A stretch of DNA of 64,000 nt from Sinorhizobium sojae CCBAU 05684 (GTDB taxonomy: Bacteria > Pseudomonadota > Alphaproteobacteria > Rhizobiales > Rhizobiaceae): assembly GCF_002288525.1 (NCBI RefSeq), contig NZ_CP023067.1:2800501-2864500 (forward strand). The letters are read 5' to 3'. The notes beneath the pieces were generated by a model. That model was not told the DNA's origin and made no database searches. It saw nothing but the letters and a program-made list of their open reading frames with translations. Both the position numbers and the translations under genes were made by a program. Every line of letters starts with the position of its first letter. Positions within the stretch are counted from its first letter, which is position 1. This document shows positions 28,904 through 37,613 of the stretch, piece after piece.

Positions 28904-28936
28904 GCCGGCGCGCCGACAGCGATGTTGCGCGCCGGC
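28904..28936. terminator. GC-rich hairpin downstream of the WD40 gene
   Basis: Perfect 10-bp arms GCCGGCGCGC and GCGCGCCGGC surround a 13-nt loop. No T tract follows. It lies between convergent genes, where a transcription barrier is expected. Confidence 0.5.
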
Positions 28937-29007
28937 GCGTCGACAGGATACGCGTCGGCGGGGATGGATCACTGATCCATCTGCCGTAATCTACTGCCCC
29001 TCACCCG

Positions 29008-29454
29008 CTACCACTCGAGTTCCAGATGCGGCCGGCCGTTCGAGGTTCGCTCGACCGTCGTTCCGGTTTCGTCGACAGTTGCGGTCACCCGTTGGCGGAA
29101 AGCCGAAAAGCTCTCAAACGTCACGACGTCGACCGGCTCGTCGAACCGGAACGTCAAGCGATAGCGGCCTGGCTGCGCCCGCAAGGCCTGGGCAGAGATT
29201 ATCTCGCCTTCGAAGGCTTGGCCGAGATAATGGCCCCTAACTCGAGAGCCAAGCATACATGGCCTGAACGCCGGCCGGTCGCCGGCTGCGGCGTGAAGCG
29301 CGTTCCAGTCGCGATAGCCGTAGTGGGCGGCGATCAGTTCTAGCGATCTCGAATGCCCGATCTCATTGCCTGCGGCAGCGAGCAGGGCGCGCAAGTGCTT
29401 CGCCTGATCTTTTAACATGTGGAGTGATGGAAGCGTCCGCGATCCATGCGTCAT
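29008..29454 (-). CDS. glyoxalase-related small protein
   Basis: A 148-residue protein. The first 55 residues (LPSLHMLKDQAKHLRALLAA, then SRSLELIAAHYGYRDWNALH) match the glyoxalase-related helical domain often annotated as a glyoxalase superfamily protein. It lacks visible metal-binding His/Glu of true glyoxalase I. The rest (RVRGHYLGQAFEGEIISAQA) looks like a small beta domain. ATG 29454 was preferred to a start 87 residues upstream, whose added sequence has no domain character. Its function is not known. Confidence 0.6.
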   Translation of the reverse strand: MTHGSRTLPSLHMLKDQAKHLRALLAAAGNEIGHSRSLELIAAHYGYRDWNALHAAAGDRPAFRPCMLGSRVRGHYLGQAFEGEIISAQALRAQPGRYRLTFRFDEPVDVVTFESFSAFRQRVTATVDETGTTVERTSNGRPHLELEW

Positions 29455-29718
29455 GACAGGGTCTCCTGCTGCGGCATGCGCTCGTCTGGATGGGGTCCGC
29501 ATTGCCATCGGTTCGCATGCCTGAAGCGTTACCGTGTCCAGAGAAGAGGGCTTCACCAAAAGCTTGACGCTCGCGGACGGCAGGGGCCCTCGCCCGCTGC
29601 GTTCATAGGAGAAGCCGCGTCGGCTGTCAAACAGGCGCTTCTGCTCTATTTCGCCAAGCGCCTCGCTTGCACAAGCCTGAAAGTTGTGTGACGACTGGGC
29701 TCCACAAGGGAGCATGTC

Positions 29719-30351
29719 ATGAGCGACGTCACTCTTTTCGCATTCGCCCTCGTCGCCTTTATCGGCATCGCGACCCCGGGCCCTACGGTTCTCTTAGCGC
29801 TCACCAATGGCGCGCGCCATGGGTTGAAGAAAGCGGCGGCAGGCATGGTGGGCGCCGTTTTCTCCGATTTCGTGCTGATCGGCACCGTGGCGCTCGGGCT
29901 TGGCGCGCTGCTCGCCGCATCCGAGTTCTGGTTCACAGCGGTCAAGTGGCTGGGCGCCGCCTATCTCGCTTATCTGGGCGTCATGTTGCTGCGATCCAAA
30001 GGCACGCTCGATGTCGCGGCCGGGACACCCAACGTATCGGCGAGCACGCCGCGCGCGATCTTCCTCAAGAGCTTCCTAGTCGCCGTGACCAATCCCAAGG
30101 GCTATCTCTTCTTTTCCGCGTTCCTGCCGCAGTTCATCGATCCCGCAATGCCGCAAGCGTCGCAATATGCGATGCTTGCCTTCGTCTTCGCCTCGATCGA
30201 TTTCCTGGTGATGTTCGGCTATGCCGTCGTTGGCTCTCAGGCCGTCCGGTTCCTGAAACGCTCCGGCGCCATCTGGCTCGACCGAATATGCGGCGGCGCG
30301 CTTCTGGCGCTTGCCGGATCGTTGGCATTCTATCGGCGGGCCGCCTCGTAA
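29719..30351 (+). CDS. LysE/RhtB family amino-acid exporter
   Basis: A 210-residue inner-membrane protein with about six TM helices. It has the family motif PGPTVLLALTNGARHGLKKA (residues 16-35), and NPKGYLFFSAFLPQF (residues 125-139) is the other conserved LysE segment. It likely exports amino acids or their homologues; the substrate is unknown. Its last 22 bases overlap the end of the convergent GNAT gene. The 264-bp gap before it holds promoters for it and the divergent glyoxalase-related gene. Confidence 0.9.
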   Translation: MSDVTLFAFALVAFIGIATPGPTVLLALTNGARHGLKKAAAGMVGAVFSDFVLIGTVALGLGALLAASEFWFTAVKWLGAAYLAYLGVMLLRSKGTLDVAAGTPNVSASTPRAIFLKSFLVAVTNPKGYLFFSAFLPQFIDPAMPQASQYAMLAFVFASIDFLVMFGYAVVGSQAVRFLKRSGAIWLDRICGGALLALAGSLAFYRRAAS

Positions 30352-31031
30352 ACGGCTACGCCAAAAGCAAGCGGCGCCCAGGAGCCCGCAAGGCACAGGA
30401 GCGCCGTTGATAATCGCCCCAGGGTGAAAGGCGAGAAAATGTCATGCGGCGCGCTTGAGAGCGGCGGCAGTGCCAGCTTGCGGCCGCTGGCGACCAGCAT
30501 GCCGGCCGCACCGTCAAGCCAGCCTTGCTTGAGCTCGAGCGCCAGGAAACGGTTGCGCTCGAAGGGTCCGGGCATCACGAGGTGCCGCGCCCGCTCCGCG
30601 AAGAAGCCGAAGCGCTCGTAATAGTCGGCGTCGCCCACCAGCAGGATCGCGCCGTGACCGCGCTTCTTGGCCTCTTCAATGGCCGCGCGCATCAGCGTGC
30701 CGCCGATACCCTTGCCCTCATGCGCCGGATCTACGGCGAGCGGGCCAAGCAGCAGAGCCGGCACGGCCTGTCCGTCGCGGTCGACGCCGGCCTCGACGTT
30801 CCAGAGGCGGACGGTGCCGATCACATGGCCGTTGTCACGCGCGACCAAGGCAAGGCCCTCGGCTGGCAGACGGCCGCGCCGCAGCTTTTCCGACGACTTC
30901 TTGCGCCGGCCCGGGCCCATAGCCCGGTCGAGCAGGCTTTCGCGCGCGACGACGTCGCCGGCACTTTCGGAATCGATCACAAAGTTGGACGGCGCGAAGA
31001 TCGCGCGGAGGGCGTCAACAACAGCGGCCAT
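30330..31031 (-). CDS. GNAT family N-acetyltransferase (YhbS-like)
   Basis: A 233-residue acetyltransferase. The acetyl-CoA-binding motif A is LLLGPLAVDPAHEGKGIGG (residues 91-109) with the Q/RxxGxG/A pattern as HEGKGIGG, and the later ILLVGDADYYERFGF is typical of the YhbS subgroup. The final 40 or so residues (from LSTALLCLAGSW) are hydrophobic and not typical; the ending overlaps the lysE-type gene by 22 bp, so the stop may have moved and extended the protein. Substrate unknown. Confidence 0.8.
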   Translation of the reverse strand: MAAVVDALRAIFAPSNFVIDSESAGDVVARESLLDRAMGPGRRKKSSEKLRRGRLPAEGLALVARDNGHVIGTVRLWNVEAGVDRDGQAVPALLLGPLAVDPAHEGKGIGGTLMRAAIEEAKKRGHGAILLVGDADYYERFGFFAERARHLVMPGPFERNRFLALELKQGWLDGAAGMLVASGRKLALPPLSSAPHDIFSPFTLGRLSTALLCLAGSWAPLAFGVAVYEAARR

Positions 31032-31122
31032 CGGGGCCTCCCGTCATCAAAACCGCTTCAGGCGGACCGGAGATAAATTGTGAAGTGGCCGCTCCCACTT
31101 TTGGAGGCGGGAGCGTGCCGGA

Positions 31123-32256
31123 TCAGATTACGTAAGCCTTCAGCGGCTCGAAGCCATTGAAGGCGACGGCCGAGTAGGTAGTCGTGTAGGCCCCGGTGCC
31201 TTCGATCAGAACCTCATCGCCGATCGTCAGCGAGATCGGCAGCGGATACATATTCTTCTCGTAGAGCACGTCGGCCGAGTCGCAGGTCGGGCCGGCGAGC
31301 ACGCAGGGCTCCATCGCGTCGCCATCGCGCGCCGTGCGGATCGGATAGCGGATAGCCTCGTCCATCGTCTCGGCAAGACCGCCGAACTTGCCGATGTCGA
31401 GGAAGACCCAGCGGTGATTGTCGTTATCCGACTTCTTCGAGACGAGAACGACTTCCGCCTTGATCACGCCGGCATTGCCGACCATGCCGCGGCCCGGCTC
31501 GATGATGGTCTCCGGGATGTTGTTGCCGAAGTGCTTCTTAAGCGCACCGAAGATCGCCTGGCCATAGGCTTCGGCCGACGGAACGTCCCTGAGGTACTTC
31601 GTCGGAAAGCCGCCGCCCATATTGACCATCTTGAGCTCGATGCCCTGCTTGGCAAGCTGGACGAAGACGCGCTTGGCATCGGCAAGGGCCGAATCCCAGG
31701 CGTCGAGCTTCGTCATCTGCGAGCCGACATGGAACGACACGCCATAGGAGACGAGGCCGAGTTGATGGGCATAGACGAGCACGTCGACGGCCATTTGCGG
31801 TACGCAGCCGAATTTGCGCGACAGCGGCCACTCGGCTCCTTCGCCGTCCGTCAGGACGCGGCAGAAGACGCGGGCGCCGGGAGCGGCACGCGCAATCTTT
31901 TCCGCTTCCTCGTGGCTGTCGACCGCGAAGAGGTTGACCCCAAGCGCATGGGCGCGGGCGATATCGCGCTCCTTCTTGATGGTGTTGCCGTAAGAGACGC
32001 GGCTCGGGGTCGCGCCGGCATCGAGCGCCATTTCGATTTCGGCGACGGACGCGCAATCGAAATTGGAGCCGAGTCCGGCGAGAAGGCGCAGGATTTCCGG
32101 CGCCGGGTTGGCCTTGACGGCGTAGTAGATCGCGCTGTCCGGCAGCGCATGGCGGAAGGCCTTGAAATTATCGCGCACGACGTCGAGATCGACGACGAGG
32201 CAAGGGCCTTCCGGACGTCGGGTGTTCAGAAAGTCGATGATGCGTGCCGTGGTCAT
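31123..32256 (-). CDS. odc2: ornithine/lysine decarboxylase, alanine-racemase fold (type III)
   Basis: A 377-residue PLP enzyme that makes putrescine from ornithine and, in characterised rhizobial homologues, cadaverine from lysine. The PLP Lys lies in AIYYAVKANPAPEILRLLA (near residue 50), the phosphate-binding region in NMGGGFPTKYL and IEPGRGMVGNAG, and the substrate-binding Cys region is GPTCDSADVL. The ATG at 32256 has AGGGGAA in front and gives the standard MTTARIIDFL start; the frame open further upstream crosses the structured leader and is rejected. The 400-nt leader is the expected place of the alphaproteobacterial speF RNA. The gene symbol is by analogy. Confidence 0.92.
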   Translation of the reverse strand: MTTARIIDFLNTRRPEGPCLVVDLDVVRDNFKAFRHALPDSAIYYAVKANPAPEILRLLAGLGSNFDCASVAEIEMALDAGATPSRVSYGNTIKKERDIARAHALGVNLFAVDSHEEAEKIARAAPGARVFCRVLTDGEGAEWPLSRKFGCVPQMAVDVLVYAHQLGLVSYGVSFHVGSQMTKLDAWDSALADAKRVFVQLAKQGIELKMVNMGGGFPTKYLRDVPSAEAYGQAIFGALKKHFGNNIPETIIEPGRGMVGNAGVIKAEVVLVSKKSDNDNHRWVFLDIGKFGGLAETMDEAIRYPIRTARDGDAMEPCVLAGPTCDSADVLYEKNMYPLPISLTIGDEVLIEGTGAYTTTYSAVAFNGFEPLKAYVI

Positions 32257-32279
32257 GGCGATATTCCCCTGATCCATTA

Positions 32280-32655
32280 GCTCCACCTGAGTGGAGGACA
32301 AAGGGCATGCGCGCTTGCACTGGCACCAGCCGGTGGAGACCCCGGAACCATGCATGCGCTCAATGCGCGAACGATGAATCGAAGCCCGCGAAGGCTAAGA
32401 CTCGGCTTTGTCTGCCATGGATTGGAGGGAATATCCCAACCGCACTTCCGGCAATGAAGGTGTGCCTCTTCAGTAACCCCGGCTGTTGGAGAGCCGGCAG
32501 ACACCAGAAAGGCCCGCACCGTCGTTGCTTCAAGATGTCCTCGCATTTCCCGGTTGGCCGGAATAGCGACTGGAGGGGTTAGTTCCAGGTACCTTACCGA
32601 TACCCTCACCTAATCGAGGGTCGGCGGACACCCACAGGCACGTGCGACTTTGGGC
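32280..32655 (-). ncRNA. structured leader of the decarboxylase gene, probably the speF RNA motif
   Basis: Established knowledge: alphaproteobacterial ornithine decarboxylase genes carry a long conserved leader called the speF motif. Here the leader is long (about 400 nt from the predicted promoter) and rich in stems: ACCCTC/GAGGGT (32602-32607 with 32616-32621), CCGGCT/AGCCGG (32479-32484 with 32492-32497), and CTCCAC/GTGGAG (32281-32286 with 32291-32296) about 25 nt before the ATG. No homology search was possible, so identity rests on position, length and structure; the ends are approximate. Confidence 0.55.
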
Positions 32656-32663
32656 AAGGGCGT

Positions 32664-32692
32664 AGGTAAGAAAAATCACTGCCGTAATCAAG
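32664..32692 (-). promoter_or_regulatory. predicted sigma70-type promoter for the decarboxylase leader
   Basis: On the minus strand CTTGAT (32692-32687) and TTACCT (32669-32664) are 17 bp apart, close to the rhizobial CTTGAC-N17-CTATAT pattern. It would give a leader of roughly 400 nt. Confidence 0.5.
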
Positions 32693-32858
32693 AGTTTTTT
32701 CCGCTCGCCCTGTAATTTTTTCTGGACCGGGCGCCACCGCCAGTGTTCAGTTTGACTGAACGCGTTTCGGGCTGTCGCGATTGCTGCAAAGACGCCGAAG
32801 AATGCGGGTACCGCGGGCGACTTCGAAGGCCGGCGCGGCGCGACGAGAAAGACGAGTT

Positions 32859-33752
32859 ATGGACACCTTGACCCGAATCCGCGCCTTCATCGACGTCGTG
32901 GATGCGGAGGGTTTCTCGGCCGCCGCCCGGCGGGTCGGCAAGTCCAAGGCGCTGCTTTCGAAATATGTGCGGGAACTCGAAGATCAACTCGGTGCCCTTC
33001 TCCTCAACCGCACAACGCGGCAATTCTCGCTGACCGAGGCCGGCCATACCTATTACCGCAGCGCCTCGGAGATCCTCAAGGAAATCGACAATCTCGCAGA
33101 TCTCGTCCGCGCCAACAATTCCGACCTGCGCGGCCGGCTGAGGATCACCGTACCGCGCTCCTTCCTCGATGCGGAGATCGGCCAATCGCTGATCGACTTC
33201 GGCAGCGAGCACCCGGAATTGTCCCTGGATATCGTCTCCGACGACCGATTCGTCGATCTCGTCGAAGAAGGCTTCGACGTGGCGATCCGGATCACCCGGC
33301 TCGAGGATTCGACGCTGATTGCGCGCAAGCTCGACGATTTCCAGGTCGTTATCTGCGCCTCGCCGGAATACATGGCAAAAAACGGCACGCTCAATCATCC
33401 GAGCGAGCTTTCGAAGGCCGCGTGCATCCTCGACACTAACGGCCGCTCCTATTCGAATTGGCGGTTCGTCGAGGCGGACGGTTCCTCCTTCACCGTTCCG
33501 GTGCGCGGGCCGATCGAGGTCAACAGTCCGCTTGCCACCCTGCGGGCGGCCGCGGCCGGCCTGGGCGTTGCCGCTGTGCCGGATTTCATCGCCCGGCCGA
33601 AAGTTCAATCGGGCGAGCTCGTGTCCCTGTTCGACGATTTTTTGCCCAAGGATCGCGGCATTTACGCGATCTACCCGCATCGACGTTACCTACCGGCAAA
33701 GGTGCGTACCTTCGTCGATTTTTTGCACGGCTGGTTCCGCAAACCGAGTTGA
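32859..33752 (+). CDS. LysR family transcriptional regulator
   Basis: A 297-residue regulator with the N-terminal HTH (RIRAFIDVVDAEGFSAAARR, then VGKSKALLSKYVRELEDQLG) and a C-terminal substrate-binding domain starting near residue 90. It resembles the CrgA/AaeR-like subgroup. The ATG at 32859 was chosen because the HTH starts right after it; an upstream in-frame start adds Arg-rich, non-homologous residues. It is divergent from the decarboxylase leader, and downstream lies the DUF1007/NicO pair after 109 bp, so targets could be on either side. Confidence 0.9.
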   Translation: MDTLTRIRAFIDVVDAEGFSAAARRVGKSKALLSKYVRELEDQLGALLLNRTTRQFSLTEAGHTYYRSASEILKEIDNLADLVRANNSDLRGRLRITVPRSFLDAEIGQSLIDFGSEHPELSLDIVSDDRFVDLVEEGFDVAIRITRLEDSTLIARKLDDFQVVICASPEYMAKNGTLNHPSELSKAACILDTNGRSYSNWRFVEADGSSFTVPVRGPIEVNSPLATLRAAAAGLGVAAVPDFIARPKVQSGELVSLFDDFLPKDRGIYAIYPHRRYLPAKVRTFVDFLHGWFRKPS

Positions 33753-33861
33753 GCTGCGACTTTTGCGCGCCTGCGCGGCCAGGTCCCATTTCCGTCCCAA
33801 TTGGGATACATTCGAAGGACGATTCATACGGACCGTTCCGGCCGAAAGGGATTCCAATCCA

Positions 33862-34506
33862 ATGAACCTAAAACGCCTCGTCATGGCCGGCCTTGCAACG
33901 CTTCTCGCACCTGCGTTTGCCGCCGCCCATCCGCATATCTTCGCCGAAGCGCGGCTGGAAGTGGTTTCCGACGACCAGGGAGCAATCAGCGAGCTGCGCA
34001 ATGTCTGGCGCTTCGACGAGCTGTTCTCGGCGAGCGTGGTGCTCGACTTCGACAAGAATGCGAACGCCACGCTCGATCCGGAAGAGCTGCAGGAGATCGG
34101 GCAGACCGTGCTCGAATCCCTGGCCGAGTACAATTACTACACGACGATCCTTGACAACGGAAAGTCGGTTAAGGTGAACCGGCCCGACAGCATCGCCGTC
34201 GACTACAAGGATAACCAGCTCCTGATGATGTTCGCGGTGAAGCCCGCCGAAGCGATGCCCCTCAAGGGCAAGCTCTCTTTCGGCGTCTACGATCCGACCA
34301 TGTACACGGCGATGGATTTCCCGACCGACGAGGACCTGACCGTCGTCGGCGACAAGATCGAGGCCTGCACGCATCAGGTTGTTCGCCCGGACGCGGACGA
34401 AGTCCTTGCCGAAAACAAGGACACGCTGACGGACGCCTTCTGGAACGACCCGACGGGCACCGACATGTCGAAGCTCTTCGCAACCAGGATCGAGATTACA
34501 TGCTGA
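33862..34506 (+). CDS. DUF1007 family periplasmic protein
   Basis: A 214-residue secreted protein: the signal peptide is residues 1-21 (KRLVMAGLATLLAPAFAAA), and the mature part begins HPHIFAEARLEV, with a metal-suited HPH start. EF-hand-like spacing is seen in DFDKNANATLDPEEL. The DUF1007 family is regularly found directly before NicO-type nickel/cobalt exporters, as here, where the genes overlap by 7 bp. It probably acts as a periplasmic accessory to that exporter. The ATG at 33862 was selected because it opens the signal peptide. Confidence 0.85.
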   Translation: MNLKRLVMAGLATLLAPAFAAAHPHIFAEARLEVVSDDQGAISELRNVWRFDELFSASVVLDFDKNANATLDPEELQEIGQTVLESLAEYNYYTTILDNGKSVKVNRPDSIAVDYKDNQLLMMFAVKPAEAMPLKGKLSFGVYDPTMYTAMDFPTDEDLTVVGDKIEACTHQVVRPDADEVLAENKDTLTDAFWNDPTGTDMSKLFATRIEITC

Positions 34507-35513
34507 ACGTCCGCAGGATCGGCGGCGCGCTTGCGGCCGCGCTTTTGTTGACGGTCCTTTGCGCGACCATGGCGAGCGCCCAGTCGCCGCTCGGCATCGG
34601 CTCTGCCGAGCCCTCCATCCCGACGACCGGCCTGTTCGGCGGCTTCTTCGCCTGGGTCAATGCCGAACAGCAGGGCTTCTACCGAATGCTGACCGGCGCG
34701 CTCAAGGCTATGCGCGAAAATCCTGGGCAGCTCTGGTCGCTGGTGGGGCTTTCCTTCACCTATGGCGTTCTCCACGCCGCCGGCCCGGGCCACGGCAAGG
34801 CCGTCATTTCCTCCTACATGATCGCCAACGAGACGGAACTCAAGCGCGGCGTGCTCCTGTCGTTCCTCTCCTCCATGCTCCAGGGCGTCGTGGCCATCCT
34901 CCTGATCGGCGCCGTATACCTCGTGCTTCGCGGCTCTTCGATCAACATGACCCGCGCCACCCACTCGCTGGAGGTCGCAAGCTACGCGCTGATCGCCGCT
35001 TTCGGCGGATGGCTGCTCTTTCGCAAGCTTCGATCGCGGGTGCGGCCGGCGCTTGCCGTCGGTCATGCGCATGACGAGCATGATCACCGCCATATTCATC
35101 ATGGTCATGACGGCCACCACCATGGGCCGGGCGAAGTCTGCGCCACCTGCGGCCATGCCCACGCCCCTGATCCGACGATGTTGAAAGGCGACCGCTTCGC
35201 GCTCAGAGAAGCCTGGTCGGCGATCGTCGCCGTGGGCCTGCGCCCCTGCTCCGGCGCGCTGATCGTACTGTCCTTCGCGCTGCTGAACGGGCTCTATCTC
35301 GGCGGGGTTCTCTCGGTCTTCGCCATGTCGATCGGCACGGCCATCACCGTTTCCATCCTCGCCACCATGGCAGTCACCGCCAAGGGCATTGCCGTCCGCT
35401 ACGCCTCAAGCCACTCGGCAGCGGCGCGCATCTCCAGTACCATCGAGATCGCCGGTGCGCTTCTGGTTCTTGTTCTCGGGCTTGTGCTTTTGGGCGCCGC
35501 GCTCCAGGGTTGA
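34500..35513 (+). CDS. nickel/cobalt transporter, NicO/RcnA family
   Basis: A 337-residue inner-membrane protein with about six TM helices. The signature HAAGPGHGKAVISSYM (near residues 94-109) is the NicO family motif, and a cytoplasmic His-rich loop (HAHDEHDHRHIHHGHDGHHH, about residues 188-207) followed by CATCGHAH should bind metal. RcnA homologues export Ni and Co, whereas NixA types import; the loop and DUF1007 partner favour export, but direction is not provable here. It starts inside the end of the DUF1007 gene and is therefore coupled to it. Confidence 0.88.
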   Translation: MLNVRRIGGALAAALLLTVLCATMASAQSPLGIGSAEPSIPTTGLFGGFFAWVNAEQQGFYRMLTGALKAMRENPGQLWSLVGLSFTYGVLHAAGPGHGKAVISSYMIANETELKRGVLLSFLSSMLQGVVAILLIGAVYLVLRGSSINMTRATHSLEVASYALIAAFGGWLLFRKLRSRVRPALAVGHAHDEHDHRHIHHGHDGHHHGPGEVCATCGHAHAPDPTMLKGDRFALREAWSAIVAVGLRPCSGALIVLSFALLNGLYLGGVLSVFAMSIGTAITVSILATMAVTAKGIAVRYASSHSAAARISSTIEIAGALLVLVLGLVLLGAALQG

Positions 35514-35626
35514 CTCGGGCGCCATATCCGCCGCGGCAGCCCGCATCGCCTGCCGGGTTCTTCTCGCCGCAGACGGGAAGAAGGGACGAGCCGCTTGCTA
35601 TCAGTCCGGGCGTTAACCGCGCCAAG

Positions 35627-35836
35627 TCACCGCCCGCGCCGGCGCTGATGGCGGGCGCGCAGCCAGAAGATCAGAAAGAAGCCGAGCACGAAAAGGGCGC
35701 CGAAGCCGGCGGCGAGCCAGGGCGAGATGTCGCCGAGCCGCAGCATGATCGAAGGCAGGGCGAAGAAGCCGATGCCGACGACGACGAGGATAATCGCCGC
35801 CGCGATTGCCGGGGAGTTTTCTTTCCTGTCGGCCAT
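35627..35836 (-). CDS. small two-helix membrane protein, hypothetical
   Basis: A 69-residue protein starting MADRKENSPAIAAAIILVVV at ATG 35836. Two hydrophobic helices (residues 10-28 and 38-57) are separated by a short loop and followed by a basic tail RARHQRRRGR, predicting cytoplasmic ends. It starts 2 bp after the GNAT gene on the same strand, so it is probably co-transcribed. I do not recognise the family. Confidence 0.65.
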   Translation of the reverse strand: MADRKENSPAIAAAIILVVVGIGFFALPSIMLRLGDISPWLAAGFGALFVLGFFLIFWLRARHQRRRGR

Positions 35837-35838
35837 GG

Positions 35839-36537
35839 TCACGCCTGCTCCTTTACCGAAAGCTCCGCGCGGATATCCTCTAACCGCCGCCGCTGGTGCC
35901 CCTCGCCGTCGAAATTGCCGGGCGAGAGCCAAGTTTCGAAGGCTGTCCTGATAGGCGGCCATTCGCGATCGATGATCGAATACCACGCCGTGTCGCGATT
36001 GGCATGCTTGGAAATCATGTGCTGGCGGAAAATCCCCTCGAAGGTGAAGCCGAGCCGCAGCGCAGCGGTGCGGCTCGGCTGGTTTTCGCTATGGCATTTC
36101 CACTCGTAGCGCCGATAGCCGAGATCCTCGAAGACGTGTCGCGCCATCAGGTAATGCGCTTCCGTCGAAAGGGCCGAGCGCGCCATGGCGGGTCCGTGCG
36201 CAACGCCACCGACCTCCACGACACCATTGGCTGCGTCGGCACGCATATAGTTCGCCATGCCGACGACCTTGTCCGTCGCCCGATCGCGAAATACCTCCGT
36301 GATCCAGCCGGATTTCGTCTGCACGGCGGATAGCCAGGCACCGAAGTCCTCGATGCCGGAAAAATCATCCTGGGTGAAATATTTGAGCAGCGGATTGATC
36401 GCAAGACCACCAAAGGCGTCATGCCAGAGCGCCTCGAGATGCGCCGCCCGGTCGTAGGCCTCCAGGCGCACGTAGCGCCCCTCGATCGTCACGGGTTGCG
36501 GCGCAGGGCAGGCCGTCCAATTGGCAAGATCACGCAT
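35839..36537 (-). CDS. GNAT family N-acetyltransferase (RimJ/RimL type)
   Basis: A 232-residue enzyme resembling protein N-terminal or amino-group acetyltransferases of the RimL group: an N-terminal VTIEGRYVRLEAYDRAAHLE, a central VVGMANYMRADAANGVVEVG, and HYLMARHVFEDLGYRRYEWK with the later SRTAALRLGFTFEGIFRQHM, which is a highly conserved RimL-like ending. The target is not known. It overlaps nothing; the small membrane protein gene follows after 2 bp. Confidence 0.88.
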   Translation of the reverse strand: MRDLANWTACPAPQPVTIEGRYVRLEAYDRAAHLEALWHDAFGGLAINPLLKYFTQDDFSGIEDFGAWLSAVQTKSGWITEVFRDRATDKVVGMANYMRADAANGVVEVGGVAHGPAMARSALSTEAHYLMARHVFEDLGYRRYEWKCHSENQPSRTAALRLGFTFEGIFRQHMISKHANRDTAWYSIIDREWPPIRTAFETWLSPGNFDGEGHQRRRLEDIRAELSVKEQA

Positions 36538-36745
36538 CGACTTCTCCCGCGCTGAACACGATGACCTTAGGTCGGATCGTCATCCTGATCGACTCTAAGG
36601 AGCTAGCGCGGACTGCGGGCGGAAAGCCCACACCCGCACCGGCATTTGCCTCGCAATAGGACAGACGCCGCCCGACGGCAAATTCAAAGTCGTGATGGAT
36701 CCGATAAGTGAGCCGGATGACGCGCTCTGATCCGTCCGCACCGCT

Positions 36746-37450
36746 TCAGGCTGGAACCTTCGCTGCCGCAACCGTCGCCTCGATGTGGTCAACCAGCGCA
36801 TCGGCAAGACCAAGTCGGCCGGCCAGCAGATCGAGGTAACCGCGCTCGGCGCGGCTTTCCGGCTCGATCGCAAGGCGCGAGGCCGTATAGATCTCCACTC
36901 TTTCCTCCTCCGTCTTCCCCGCGGCAATGATCGCGTCGAGGTCGATCGGGTTTGCCAGTTCGCTTTCGAGGAAGGCGGCCGCGTCTGCCGAAAGTCCGGA
37001 AATGGACAGTTTGTCGATGATGCGGCTCCGCTCGGCCTCGTCGATGTGCCCATCCGCCCGGGCGGCGGCGATCATGGCGCGGACGAGTACCCGGGCGAAG
37101 TCATCGCTCATCGCCTCCGGCGCGACGAAGCCGGAATCGGCTGGCGGCGCCGGTAGTTGCGCTGGTGCTGCGGCTGCGGGCTCGGCGGCAGGCGACTGGC
37201 CCGCCTGGTACTTCCTGTAGGCCTGGTATCCAAGGCCCGCGATCGCCGCCAGGCCGCCAAGAACCGCCGCATTGCCGGCCAGCTTGCGGCCGGACTTGGT
37301 GCCGAGCAGGACCGCTGCGATCGTGCCCGTTGCCAAGGGATTGTCCTGGGCGAGCTTCGTCACCTGGTCCGCGCGGTCACGAACCGTGCCGCCGGCACCG
37401 GGCACCTGCGAACCCAGGAACTGATCCAGCAATTTCTTCGCGTCGAACAT
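36746..37450 (-). CDS. DUF533 family (TerB-like) protein
   Basis: A 234-residue protein starting at ATG 37450 (MFDAKKLLDQFLGSQVPGAG). A hydrophobic glycine-rich segment (residues 40-75, AVLLGTKSGRKLAGNAAVLG) suggests membrane association, then an Ala/Pro linker, then a helical TerB-like domain from residue 120 (FARVLVRAMIAAARADGHID, with the Asp-His-Asp metal-type pattern). E. coli YebE is the reference member; its function is unknown. The frame extends upstream, but the start chosen fits the family. Confidence 0.85.
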   Translation of the reverse strand: MFDAKKLLDQFLGSQVPGAGGTVRDRADQVTKLAQDNPLATGTIAAVLLGTKSGRKLAGNAAVLGGLAAIAGLGYQAYRKYQAGQSPAAEPAAAAPAQLPAPPADSGFVAPEAMSDDFARVLVRAMIAAARADGHIDEAERSRIIDKLSISGLSADAAAFLESELANPIDLDAIIAAGKTEEERVEIYTASRLAIEPESRAERGYLDLLAGRLGLADALVDHIEATVAAAKVPA

Positions 37451-37613
37451 CGGCCTCGCTCCTTGTCGGTTTGGCGGGACTCGGATGAACGTCGGCGTTC
37501 CCATCCCGCTCCTGTCGGCGGAGAGAGACATAGGAACCTTGCCAACAAAATACAAACACCAGGCGAAGGGAGAAGGAACGGGCCTCGGCCTTCCACCTTT
37601 GGGAAAGCCTGCC

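Noticed and set aside
30330-30351. Overlapping ends of the LysE and GNAT genes as a sign of misannotation
   Set aside because: Both frames carry strong family motifs; a 22-bp convergent overlap is common in compact genomes.
32277-32609. A possible 110-residue leader protein before the decarboxylase
   Set aside because: It overlaps the structured leader, has no clear ribosome site and mixed low-complexity composition; an RNA element explains the region better.
36538-36745. Possible gene between GNAT and DUF533 genes
   Set aside because: The 208-bp gap has no start with ribosome site and no domain-like translation.
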